DNA of 11,721 nt from CAYSXY01 sp964435165 (GCA_964435165.1 CAYSXY010000058.1:1-11721); one strand, 5' to 3'; counted from the first letter of the stretch, positions 1 through 7,000 are shown. Made by a program: numbers and translations. Notes: generated by a model from the sequence alone, not told the origin.

Positions 1-147
1 GTGGAAGGTTAGAAATAAACCATAAATATTAATTTATTCGTAAACAGGGCCTAGGCTTTTGCCTTCTGGGTCGCTTCAATAACAGCATGATAAGCTGGGA
101 TAAAGTAAAGGTTTTGTGACATTGCTATTGATTAGTCGTGTTATGTA

Positions 148-906
148 TTATTCTTCTGATGCTGAGGTCATGCGAACCCCCAGTGCCGGTTCCGTTGCTG
201 GAGCAAAAAGTGGTCGTCGGGCTCGCTCGCGAAGGCCATCTTTGGGAATGGCCGCGAAAATTTGCTTTTCGGCTTCTGCCCAGACCAGGCCACCAAACCA
301 GGGTAGCACAGCACCAATGCGGTTGAGCACAGGGATGAAACGCTGAAGACTGGGACGACGTGTTGGTGGATAAAAGAGCAGATTGCCATCGTCAATCAGG
401 GTAAATTGCTGGTCCGCCAGTAGACGTTCCAACTGTCCGGCGTTGAAAGGGCGGCCATAGCCGAACGGTGTGTTATCCACGCGTGCCCAGATGCTGCGGC
501 GATTGGGAGTATAGATCATGACGCGGCCTGAGGGGGTGAGAATACGCCACACTTCCTGCATGACCTGCTTGGGGTCGTATGTATGCTCCAGTAAGTGAAT
601 CAGGATCACGCGCTCAACACTGTTATCGGCGAGCGGCAATTCGGTTTCATCCGTCAGCAATGTGCGGTTTTTATCCTGTGCAGGCCAATGGATGGCCCCC
701 TGAACGGCAGGCATGAAGCAGCTAGCGAGTTGTTTTTTATCATTAAAACTTCGCATGATAGGAATGCCGTAACCTAAGGTAATGATACGGCAATCGCTCA
801 CATGACCCCAGCGGCGACGCAGATGACGGCGAATGGCACGCGCCGTGATCTGCCCCAGGCGTGATTCATAAAACCGGCGATAAGCAATGACGTCCGGCCA
901 GAACAT
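148..906 (-). CDS. Class I SAM-dependent methyltransferase (Methyltransf_11-like)
   Basis: A 252-aa predicted cytoplasmic methyltransferase whose substrate cannot be read from the sequence. The Rossmann-type core shows as a degenerate motif I at residues 42-49 (ITLGYGIP), an acidic strand end near residues 86-92 and the hydrophobic strand 'VERVILIHLLEH' at 97-108. That strand is the usual 'fD.v....vLeH' signature of Methyltransf_11 proteins. It is followed by the 'RILTPSGRVMI' segment (121-131) that normally precedes strand 5. Motif I lacks the canonical acidic-GxGxG pattern, so SAM binding is probable but atypical. The N-terminus (residues 1-35) is rich in Arg and Tyr, and no signal peptide is seen. 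The gene is divergent from the secreted-protein/gloB train. I recall similar small methyltransferases beside gloB in Alphaproteobacteria, which supports the call without giving a function. The ATG start at 906 has only a weak upstream GGGA as ribosome-binding site. Confidence 0.8.
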   Translation of the reverse strand: MFWPDVIAYRRFYESRLGQITARAIRRHLRRRWGHVSDCRIITLGYGIPIMRSFNDKKQLASCFMPAVQGAIHWPAQDKNRTLLTDETELPLADNSVERVILIHLLEHTYDPKQVMQEVWRILTPSGRVMIYTPNRRSIWARVDNTPFGYGRPFNAGQLERLLADQQFTLIDDGNLLFYPPTRRPSLQRFIPVLNRIGAVLPWFGGLVWAEAEKQIFAAIPKDGLRERARRPLFAPATEPALGVRMTSASEE

Positions 907-953
907 AGAGGATTCCCATCACTAATTTATCGGCTCATGCCGTGCATAATCAT

Positions 954-981
954 TGGACATGCGCCAGTATATGCTAAGAAT
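954..981 (+). promoter_or_regulatory. Candidate promoter for the gloB-dat-dadA gene train
   Basis: TGGACA (954-959, five of six matches to TTGACA) is followed after 16 bp by AAGAAT (976-981, four of six matches to TATAAT). It lies about 50 bp upstream of the first plus-strand start codon in the 124-bp divergent gap. The match is weak and the placement is inferred from position; a promoter must exist somewhere in this gap for the operon. Confidence 0.25.
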
Positions 982-1030
982 AACCTCTTATATCATCGTA
1001 AAGATATGGTGTGGTAATAAAGAGGGCTGA

Positions 1031-1360
1031 ATGGTGAGAATCGTCATATTATGCATGGCAGGGATGTTAATGTTTGGGAGTAGTCAGTCATTGCGTGCGG
1101 ATGAGGTGGCGGCGAAAGGCTTGCCCAACCCCTGGCAGTTATTACCGGAGACCAGCGTGAAAGAGGTGCTGGCGAAAGGAGCCATGGTAGTGTCTGTTGT
1201 GCAAAGCGAAATGCAGCCATTATCGGTGACGATCTATCTACAGCATGGCAAGGATTTGTATAAGTGCGGCGATATGGTCTCGCCATTGATGGTGCGTGAG
1301 CACCGTGATTATGCGCTTGGAAATTATCAGTGCGCCGTTGTGCGGCATGAGGGTGAATGA
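1031..1360 (+). CDS. Small predicted secreted/periplasmic protein, unknown function
   Basis: A 109-aa protein I do not recognise. The N-terminus has one Arg, a hydrophobic stretch (residues 4-16) and a likely signal peptidase I site after Ala23 (L-R-A, then D-E), leaving a mature protein of about 86 residues. The mature part has two cysteines (79 and 101) that could form a disulfide in the periplasm. It also has an alternating beta-like segment (residues 52-70). The ATG at 1031 has AGAGGG about 6 nt upstream. Its stop codon overlaps the gloB start (ATGA), so the two are translationally coupled and this is the first gene of the operon. The coding call rests on the ribosome-binding site, the signal peptide and the coupling; the function is unknown. 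Confidence 0.75.
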   Translation: MVRIVILCMAGMLMFGSSQSLRADEVAAKGLPNPWQLLPETSVKEVLAKGAMVVSVVQSEMQPLSVTIYLQHGKDLYKCGDMVSPLMVREHRDYALGNYQCAVVRHEGE

Positions 1361-2118
1361 TGCAGGTCGTTCAAATTCCCGTCCTTAATGATAATTATGT
1401 CTATCTGATACGCGATGAGGCATCTGCATCAACGGCGGTGGTTGATCCATCTGTTGCCGAGCCGGTGCTGCGTGAATTGCGCCTGCGGCACTGGCAGCTT
1501 GATACGGTGCTGGTGACTCATCATCATGCCGACCATGTGGGGGGCATTCCTGAGTTGGTAGAGGCACTGCCGGAGCTGCGTGTTATGGCATTTGGGCCCG
1601 ATGCGATGCGTATTCCCAACGTGACAGAGAAATGTAGGGATGGTGATGAGGTGCAGGTTGGCACGCTGCAGGCGGAGGTGATATTTGTGCCGGGGCACAC
1701 GACCGGGCATATTGCGTATTATTTTGCGGAGGAGCGGGCATTGTTTTGTGGCGATACACTTTTTGCCGGGGGGTGTGGTCGGTTATTTGAAGGAACGCCA
1801 AAGCAAATGCAGGCCAGTCTTGAGCGTCTGCGCGCATTGCCGGACGATGTGACGGTGTATTGTGCCCACGAATATACTGAGGCTAACCTGGTCTTTGCGC
1901 AGACAGTGGAGCCGGGCAATGACGATCTCACGCAGCGCATCAGTGAGGTGAAACGGTTACGCCGTGTGGGAAGGCCGACGGTGCCGTCAACGCTGGCACT
2001 TGAAAAAAAGACTAATCCGTTTCTACGCTGGGATCATCCGGAGGTGATGCAGTATGCTAATGAAGATGCGCCGGTTGATGTATTCGCTAAAGTGCGTGAG
2101 GCAAAGGACAATTTTTAA
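1357..2118 (+). CDS. gloB: Hydroxyacylglutathione hydrolase (glyoxalase II)
   Basis: Hydrolyses S-D-lactoylglutathione to D-lactate and glutathione, the second step of cytosolic methylglyoxal detoxification. The 253-aa length is normal for the family. The metallo-beta-lactamase metal-binding motif THHHADH is at residues 54-60 (ligands H55, H57, D59, H60). The remaining metal ligands are H114 (PGHTTGH), bridging D133 (CGDTLF) and H171 (CAHEYT). The C-terminal glyoxalase II signature is present: 'KTNPFLR' (218-224) and a basic 'FAKVREAKDNF' end that contributes glutathione-binding residues. All catalytic residues are intact. The start is either ATG 1357, overlapping the upstream stop, or ATG 1360. 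The second is better spaced from the GAGGG at 1349-1353, giving 252 aa. The gap to the aminotransferase downstream is 10 bp. Confidence 0.96.
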   Translation: MMQVVQIPVLNDNYVYLIRDEASASTAVVDPSVAEPVLRELRLRHWQLDTVLVTHHHADHVGGIPELVEALPELRVMAFGPDAMRIPNVTEKCRDGDEVQVGTLQAEVIFVPGHTTGHIAYYFAEERALFCGDTLFAGGCGRLFEGTPKQMQASLERLRALPDDVTVYCAHEYTEANLVFAQTVEPGNDDLTQRISEVKRLRRVGRPTVPSTLALEKKTNPFLRWDHPEVMQYANEDAPVDVFAKVREAKDNF

Positions 2119-2128
2119 GGAATGACGG

Positions 2129-3019
2129 ATGCCGCGAATTAGTTATGTCAATGGGCGTTTTGTTCCGCATGCCGATGCCGTGGTGCCGATGGAAGACCGT
2201 GGGTTGCAATTTTCGGATGGTGTGTATGAAGTCATAGAATTGCTGGGTGACCAGTTGATTGATGCAGAGCCACATCTTGACAGGCTTTGGCATTCACTTG
2301 CATTGATTGAGATGTCTGCTCCCATGACGCGCCCGGCGTTTGAGGTGGTGATTGACGAGCTTCTACGGCGGAATATGAGGCGGCATGGATTGGTCTATAT
2401 TCAAGTGAACCGGGCGGTAGCAAGACGAAATCATCTATTTCCCAAGGGTGCAGTGCCGAGTGTGATGATGACGTTGATGCCGGCGCGGATGCCTGGCTAT
2501 TCGGATTATGCCGAGGGAAAAATGGTGTATACGCAGGTGGACAGGCGATGGCAGGGAGCAGATGCCAAAACCGTCTCATTGCTGCCCAATGTATTGGCTA
2601 AACAGGCGGCTGCCGAGAAAGGTGGCCATGAAGCAGTCCTGGTGAGTGCCGATGGCATTGTGCGTGAAGGCAGTTTGAGCAATGTGATGATGGTGACCGA
2701 AGAAGGGGTGTTGGTGACGCACCCGACAGATGGCGATATTTTGCCCGGCATTACCCGTGAGCGTGTGTTGCATTATGCCACACAGTTAAAGGTACCGGTG
2801 GAAGAGCGCCCTGTCACCGTGGCAGAATTGATGGGCATGGCAGAGATATTTCTGACCAGCACTTCCATGCATATCTTGCCGGTTGTGGCGGTGGATGATA
2901 CACCGATTGGTCATGGTAGGCCGGGCGTGGTGACGCTGCGCTTGTTGCATGCTTATCATCGTGATTTAACCCAACAAACCGGAGTGCCATGTCCTCTTCC
3001 CCCGCTGCCGAATCCGTAA
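2129..3019 (+). CDS. dat: Class IV aminotransferase, probable D-amino acid (D-alanine) aminotransferase
   Basis: A PLP-dependent fold type IV transaminase of 296 aa. It probably transfers the amino group between D-amino acids (typically D-Ala) and 2-oxo acids such as 2-oxoglutarate. The N-terminal 'EDRGLQFSDGVYEVI' (22-36) and 'HLDRL' (49-53) blocks match Bacillus D-alanine aminotransferase closely. The PLP Schiff-base lysine is K147 in 'DAKTVSLLPNVLAK', Glu180 (REGSLSN) is the usual pyridine-nitrogen contact, and 'GITRERV' (near 217-223) is the cofactor phosphate loop. Arg100 and His102 match the R-x-H pair that binds the substrate carboxylate in D-amino acid transaminases, which favours D- over branched-chain L-specificity. 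4-amino-4-deoxychorismate lyase is the main alternative. A good ribosome-binding site (AAGGAA, 2117-2122) precedes the ATG. The gene overlaps the HAD gene by 31 nt. Confidence 0.88.
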   Translation: MPRISYVNGRFVPHADAVVPMEDRGLQFSDGVYEVIELLGDQLIDAEPHLDRLWHSLALIEMSAPMTRPAFEVVIDELLRRNMRRHGLVYIQVNRAVARRNHLFPKGAVPSVMMTLMPARMPGYSDYAEGKMVYTQVDRRWQGADAKTVSLLPNVLAKQAAAEKGGHEAVLVSADGIVREGSLSNVMMVTEEGVLVTHPTDGDILPGITRERVLHYATQLKVPVEERPVTVAELMGMAEIFLTSTSMHILPVVAVDDTPIGHGRPGVVTLRLLHAYHRDLTQQTGVPCPLPPLPNP

Positions 3020-3690
3020 TGCCTGCCATGCCGCCAAGGCCACGTGCGGTGTTATTTGACTGGGACAATACACTGATTGATAGCTGGCCGACGATCCATG
3101 CCGCATTGAACCGTACTCTTTCTGAGTGGAATAAACCACTGTGGAGCATGGAAGAGGTTAAGGCGCGAGTCGCACGGTCAATGCGTGATTCATTTCCGGA
3201 GATTTTCGGCGATGAATGGGAAAAAGCTGGTCAGCACTATTTGGAGTCTTATCGTGCGATGCATCTGGATGAGTTGATTCCATTAGAGCATGTGTTGGAT
3301 GTGTTGGATCATCTCCATGATGATCAGGGGGTATTTACCGGTGTGGTGAGTAATAAAACCGGAGAGACATTACGTAAAGAAGTGACGAAACTTGAGTGGG
3401 GACATCACTTTGATGTGCAAATCGGGGCAGGTGACGCGGTTGCCGATAAACCGTCGACAGCACCGGTGGAATTGGCGTTGGAGGGAAGCGGTATTGCCTT
3501 AGGACGCGATGTCTGGTTTGTCGGAGACAGCATCACCGATGTGGAGTGTGCCCGGAATTGTGGATGTACGCTGATCTTTTACGGTGATCGGTTTGATCAT
3601 GATGGCGGTCGCATTGCATTGCGTGATGATGAGTTTCATGCGCCGACGCATCATGCGTTAATCAGTTGGCTGCGAGCCTATGACGGCTAA
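2989..3690 (+). CDS. HAD-superfamily hydrolase, Gph-like phosphatase
   Basis: A 233-aa haloacid dehalogenase superfamily protein, most likely a small-molecule phosphatase of the phosphoglycolate phosphatase type. Motif I is FDWDNTL with nucleophile D24 and general acid/base D26. Motif II is VVSNK (S121), motif III is K154 in 'ADKPS', and motif IV is 'VGDSITD' (D180, D184). The helical C1 cap lies between motifs I and II. All catalytic residues are present; the substrate cannot be inferred. The chosen ATG has GGAG 4 nt upstream and overlaps the aminotransferase by 31 nt. A second in-frame ATG at 3019 forms a TAATG stop/start junction and would give 223 aa, still upstream of motif I. The 3' end overlaps the dehydrogenase start by 11 nt, so the gene is embedded in the operon. 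Confidence 0.88.
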   Translation: MSSSPAAESVMPAMPPRPRAVLFDWDNTLIDSWPTIHAALNRTLSEWNKPLWSMEEVKARVARSMRDSFPEIFGDEWEKAGQHYLESYRAMHLDELIPLEHVLDVLDHLHDDQGVFTGVVSNKTGETLRKEVTKLEWGHHFDVQIGAGDAVADKPSTAPVELALEGSGIALGRDVWFVGDSITDVECARNCGCTLIFYGDRFDHDGGRIALRDDEFHAPTHHALISWLRAYDG

Positions 3691-4939
3691 CGAGCGACGT
3701 CCCCATGTGATGATTCTGGGGGCGGGTCTGGCAGGAGTGACATCAGCCTGGGCATTGCGCCGCCGGGGATGTGATGTGACCGTTATCGATAAACGTAGCC
3801 AGAGCGCGCTTGAGACAAGTTTTGCCAATGGTGGCCAGTTAAGTTTCAGCCATGTTGAGCCATGGGCAAATCCTGCGTTATTGCGCCGGTTGCCGGTGCT
3901 ACTTGGCGGGAAGCACTCGCCGGTGCGTTTTCATTGGCGTGCGGAATGGGCATTGTGGCGCTGGTGCGTTCAATTCTTGTGGGCATGCCGGGCATCGGCT
4001 TCTCAGGAAACCGCACGAAAGCTATGGCAATTGGCGCGTTACAGCAAAACATGTTTTGCTGAGTTTCGACATGAACTATCGATTGATTTTGACCATGCTG
4101 CGACCGGTACATTGCATCTGTATCGTACGGCTCGGGAATTAGACGCTGCGCAGCAATTGGCGATGCTGCATCGTGACTGGGGAATTGAGAATCATACGCT
4201 GGATGTGGATGAAACCGTCGCGCGTGAACCTGTACTGGCTCGCAGTAAAGAAGTGTTTGCCGGTAGCATCTATCATCCATTGGATGAGAGTGGCGATGCC
4301 TGCCGCTTTACACAGGCGATCGCAGAGTGGTTGGTGTCTGAGGGGGTAACATTTTATTATGATACGGCGTTGACGGGAATCAAACGGCGTGATGGCATGA
4401 TTGCAGCAATTGAGACGTCGGAAGGGATCATGGGAGCAGATGCATATGTGCTGGCATTCGGGCCGAGAAGTCCACAGGCAATGCGATTGCTGGGTATGCA
4501 ATTGCCGCTCTACCCGATGAAGGGATATAGTCTGACTGTCCCCTGTTCAGACCGCAGCGGGCCACACCATGCCATAACGGACAATGCCAGGAAGATTGTG
4601 TATAGCCGCTTAGGTAACCGGCTTCGGGCAGCGGGAATGGCGGATATTGGTGGGCAGCGCAACGGTGTCGATATGCGTCGTGCATTGCAGTTGCAGGATC
4701 ATGTGCTCACGTTATTTCCCCGCCTAAAAAAGGCGGACCGAGCAGATTTCTGGTCAGGATTGCGCCCTGCCACGCCCTATGGTGCGCCGGTGATTGGGAG
4801 CTCACAGTTGGAAAACTTATATGTGAATACAGGGCATGGAACGCTGGGATGGACGTTGTCTCTGGGAAGTGCCTGCGTCATTGCAGATGCGGTGTTGGGA
4901 AAACCTCCTGCCATTGACATCAATTATTTTGCGCCGTGA
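3680..4939 (+). CDS. dadA: D-amino acid dehydrogenase (DadA family, FAD-dependent)
   Basis: Predicted FAD-dependent oxidative deamination of D-amino acids to 2-oxo acids plus ammonia, passing electrons to the respiratory chain at the cytoplasmic face of the inner membrane. The protein is 419 aa, a normal length for DadA. The dinucleotide-binding site GAGLAG (residues 14-19) is followed by 'VTVIDKR'. A DadA-like 'TSFANGGQLSFSH' segment (about 46-58) follows. Later DadA-type blocks are 'YPMKGYSLT', 'SGLRPATPYGAP' and near the C-terminus 'NTGHGTLGWTLS', which together give the substrate and flavin contacts. It overlaps the HAD gene by 11 nt and the hydrolase follows after 11 nt. With the D-aminotransferase two genes upstream it forms a D-amino acid module. 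Other DAO-family oxidoreductases (for example glycine- or hydroxyproline-oxidising) are the alternative. Confidence 0.88.
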   Translation: MTANERRPHVMILGAGLAGVTSAWALRRRGCDVTVIDKRSQSALETSFANGGQLSFSHVEPWANPALLRRLPVLLGGKHSPVRFHWRAEWALWRWCVQFLWACRASASQETARKLWQLARYSKTCFAEFRHELSIDFDHAATGTLHLYRTARELDAAQQLAMLHRDWGIENHTLDVDETVAREPVLARSKEVFAGSIYHPLDESGDACRFTQAIAEWLVSEGVTFYYDTALTGIKRRDGMIAAIETSEGIMGADAYVLAFGPRSPQAMRLLGMQLPLYPMKGYSLTVPCSDRSGPHHAITDNARKIVYSRLGNRLRAAGMADIGGQRNGVDMRRALQLQDHVLTLFPRLKKADRADFWSGLRPATPYGAPVIGSSQLENLYVNTGHGTLGWTLSLGSACVIADAVLGKPPAIDINYFAP

Positions 4940-4950
4940 AAGGAAGAGAG

Positions 4951-5832
4951 ATGCGTCAAGATGTGACACTGACAATTGCCGGGAAAGAGGAAGTGCGTCT
5001 ATCCTGCCAGATATGGGGTGATGCTGACAAGCCTCCCGTGATCTGTGTGCACGGATTGACGCGTAACAGCCATGATTTTGACTGGTTGGCCAAGGCATTG
5101 AGTGAACAAGGCTATTACGTCATCGTCCCGGACATGCCGGGGCGCGGCGAAAGCGATTATATTGCGCCGGAATTTTATACCTATCCGGTTTATGTCGATC
5201 ATTGCCTACAGTTACTGAAGGCATTTGAGTGTCCGAAGGTGCGGTGGATTGGCACATCGATGGGGGGCTTGATTGGGATGGTGATTGCCGCCCACTATCC
5301 ATCGCACATTCAGCGTATGGTACTCAACGATGTGGGGCCGTTCATTCCTGGAGCTGGATTGCAACGGATTGCCGATTATCTACAGGATATGCCTTATCGC
5401 TTTGAAACCCGAAAGGCGGGTGAGGAGGCGGTGCGAGCGATCATGCAAATGAACGGACTCCAGGATGAGGCGGAGCTTGCCCATATGACTCGCCACTATT
5501 TGAAAGAACAGGCGGGCGGCGGCGTACGGTTTAATTATGATCAGCGCATCGCCCAGGGGTTTGCCAGCCTACAGGATGATGAGGGGAAATTTCAGGATAT
5601 TGATATGTGGGAGGTATGGGAATCCGTCTCCTGCCCGACACTTCTACTGCGCGGGGGGGAGTCTGCCGTACTTGACGAACCCACTGCTGCGCGCATGGCA
5701 CAACAACCCCAGGTCACATTGGTAACGTATCCCGGGATTGGCCATGCGCCTGCATTGATGGATGACGTGCAGATTGGCGATATTACACGCTTTCTATCTG
5801 CACCTGTTGAGTTGTCCTCAGACGTGCGTTAG
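4951..5832 (+). CDS. Alpha/beta-hydrolase fold protein
   Basis: A 293-aa cytoplasmic alpha/beta hydrolase, substrate unknown. The oxyanion-hole motif HGLTRNSHDF is near residues 34-43 and 'VPDMPGRGESD' (59-69) follows strand 4. The nucleophile elbow is GTSMGG with S103, and the catalytic histidine is H265 (GIGHAP). The acid position is odd. In relatives with the 'RG..SD.L' loop the Asp follows Ser, but here the loop reads RGGESAVLDE with Ala there, leaving E237 or D242 as candidates. The ATG at 4951 is preferred because AGGAAGAG lies directly upstream. A GTG at 4936 would overlap the dadA stop and add five residues. It is the last gene of the operon, and its 3' end overlaps the convergent microprotein gene by 15 bp. 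No terminator hairpin is visible after it. Confidence 0.85.
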   Translation: MRQDVTLTIAGKEEVRLSCQIWGDADKPPVICVHGLTRNSHDFDWLAKALSEQGYYVIVPDMPGRGESDYIAPEFYTYPVYVDHCLQLLKAFECPKVRWIGTSMGGLIGMVIAAHYPSHIQRMVLNDVGPFIPGAGLQRIADYLQDMPYRFETRKAGEEAVRAIMQMNGLQDEAELAHMTRHYLKEQAGGGVRFNYDQRIAQGFASLQDDEGKFQDIDMWEVWESVSCPTLLLRGGESAVLDEPTAARMAQQPQVTLVTYPGIGHAPALMDDVQIGDITRFLSAPVELSSDVR

Positions 5833-5955
5833 GGCAGGTTTTCTGGTCACCATCTCATGATCTTTGGCAATGTAATGGCGCAGCGGTAATCCGAAGACAG
5901 CGCTCATGAATACAATGAAAAACATGACAGTGAAAAACAATAAGATATGCGACAT
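5818..5955 (-). CDS. 45-aa single-pass membrane microprotein, unknown function
   Basis: A short gene below usual ORF length cut-offs. It starts with ATG at 5955, has an excellent Shine-Dalgarno sequence AAGGAG (5968-5963) 7 nt upstream, and ends in TGA. Residues 4-23 form one strongly hydrophobic segment (ILLFFTVMFFIVFMSAVFGL). It is followed by a polar, basic tail (R26, H27, K31, H33, R38, K39). By the positive-inside rule the tail should be cytoplasmic and the three-residue N-terminus periplasmic. No cysteines and no known domain are seen. It follows ispH on the same strand after a 62-bp leader region that carries its own FNR-type promoter. The 3' end overlaps the convergent hydrolase gene by 15 bp. 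The ribosome-binding site, hydrophobic composition and promoter geometry together support a real gene. I do not recognise the family; a small oxidase or respiratory-complex accessory subunit is only one speculation. Confidence 0.7.
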   Translation of the reverse strand: MSHILLFFTVMFFIVFMSAVFGLPLRHYIAKDHEMVTRKPALTHV

Positions 5956-5981
5956 AGTGGTTCTCCTTCATTGATAGGTTA

Positions 5982-6023
5982 ACTATAATGAAAAGGAGAG
6001 GTTGTTGCCTTGACTTACGTCAA
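5982..6023 (-). promoter_or_regulatory. FNR/FixK-type box plus -10: class II oxygen-responsive promoter
   Basis: Positions 6010-6023 carry TTGACttacGTCAA, a perfect 5-bp inverted repeat matching the TTGAY-N4-RTCAA half-site pattern of FNR/FixK/Anr regulators. On the minus strand exactly 22 nt separate it from TATAGT (5987-5982). If TATAGT is -12 to -7, the box is centred at -41.5, the standard class II activator position. The predicted transcript start is near 5975, giving a leader of about 20 nt with the Shine-Dalgarno sequence of the microprotein. The box begins just after the ispH stop codon. Box and geometry are seen directly; the regulator is inferred. Confidence 0.65.
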
Positions 6024-6025
6024 TA

Positions 6026-7000
6026 TTATGCAGCGGTTGCCGGGCGCAATATAGCGCTGCGTACTTCGCGCGGCAGGTTGAAACGAACATCTTCAATGAT
6101 GCCGTCATAGGTGTTGACATCGCTCGTTTCAGCCAGGTGGCGAAGGGCGTCAATGACCTGCTGGACGAGTATTTCAGGTGCTGAAGCACCGGCAGTGATG
6201 CCGATCGATGTTGCGGCATGTAGCCAGTCTGTGTTGATGTCTTCGGCATTGTCGATCAGGTAGGAGGAAGTGCCGCATTCCTCGCCAAGATCGCGCAAGC
6301 GATTGGAATTAGAGCTGTTTTTTGCTCCGATGACCAGGAGTACATCAACGAGTGGAGCCAACTGACGGACGGCTTGTTGCCGGTTTTGTGTCGCATAGCA
6401 AATATCGTTGACGTCCGGCCCTTCAATAGCCGGAAAGCGTGCTATTAGCGCGTTTATAATGTTGCGGGTGTCATCAACGCTTAGCGTTGTTTGGGTGACG
6501 TAGGCTAGTTTATTTGGCTGTGATACAGTGAGGTTAGCAACTTCTTCGACCGACTGTATTAAATGAACGGGTTGCTTGACCCGGCCGCTGGTGCCTTCGA
6601 CCTCCGGGTGGCCAGCATGGCCGATCAGTACCAGTTCGTAGCCTTTTTGCTCCCAATGTTTGGCCTGATTATGGACTTTGGTCACCAACGGGCAGGTGGC
6701 ATCGATGACCGGTAATTGACGCAGCCGTGCTGCTCCTTCCACCTTTTCAGAGACGCCATGTGCACTGAACACCGTGATGGCACCATCGGGGATATCATCC
6801 ACTTCCTGAACGAAGATGGCACCCTTACGCTTTAAATCTTCTACGACATATTGATTATGAACGATTTCATGCCGTACATAGACTGGAGGGCCATAAAGAT
6901 CGAGCGCTTTTTCAACAATCTCGATAGCGCGGTCTACGCCGGCGCAGAAGCCTCGCGGCTGGGCAAGAATAATGGAGAGATGTGGAATAAGCTCGCTCAT
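6026..7000 (-). CDS. ispH: 4-hydroxy-3-methylbut-2-enyl diphosphate reductase
   Basis: Last enzyme of the MEP isoprenoid pathway. It reduces HMBPP to IPP and DMAPP in the cytosol using an oxygen-sensitive iron-sulfur cluster. The 324-aa protein has all three cluster cysteines: C19 (PRGFCAGV), C103 (DATCPLV) and C201 (DICYATQNRQ). Substrate-binding histidines and the proton relay are present: H44, H81 (SAHGV), H131 and E133 (GHAGHPEVEG), plus the 'AKNSSNSNRL' phosphate-binding block (226-235). Length and order are typical. The ATG at 7000 has no clear Shine-Dalgarno sequence. It is divergent from the AstE-like gene across 177 bp and is followed on the same strand by the microprotein gene. Low-oxygen control of that neighbour would fit an oxygen-labile enzyme next door, but this is inference. 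Confidence 0.97.
   Translation of the reverse strand: MSELIPHLSIILAQPRGFCAGVDRAIEIVEKALDLYGPPVYVRHEIVHNQYVVEDLKRKGAIFVQEVDDIPDGAITVFSAHGVSEKVEGAARLRQLPVIDATCPLVTKVHNQAKHWEQKGYELVLIGHAGHPEVEGTSGRVKQPVHLIQSVEEVANLTVSQPNKLAYVTQTTLSVDDTRNIINALIARFPAIEGPDVNDICYATQNRQQAVRQLAPLVDVLLVIGAKNSSNSNRLRDLGEECGTSSYLIDNAEDINTDWLHAATSIGITAGASAPEILVQQVIDALRHLAETSDVNTYDGIIEDVRFNLPREVRSAILRPATAA

Noticed and set aside
49..64. GCCTAGGC palindrome and AGGC-TTTT-GCCT hairpin, considered as a terminator for the methyltransferase gene.
   Set aside because: The stem is only 4 bp and is not followed by a T run on the minus strand.
51..122. A 23-codon minus-strand ORF just beyond the methyltransferase stop.
   Set aside because: It has no Shine-Dalgarno sequence, no distinctive composition and is short enough to be chance; it is not an in-frame continuation of the methyltransferase.
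473..481. TTATCCACG, one mismatch from a DnaA box.
   Set aside because: It is a single site inside the methyltransferase coding sequence with no cluster of boxes or AT-rich unwinding region nearby.
990..1007. ATATC-N8-GATAT inverted repeat before the small secreted protein, considered as an operator.
   Set aside because: Five-base AT-rich arms in an AT-rich intergenic stretch are expected by chance.
3846..4280. A 144-codon minus-strand ORF inside dadA, and similar long antisense ORFs inside the AstE-like and ispH genes.
   Set aside because: They are frame shadows of clearly conserved genes, with low-quality protein composition and no ribosome-binding sites.
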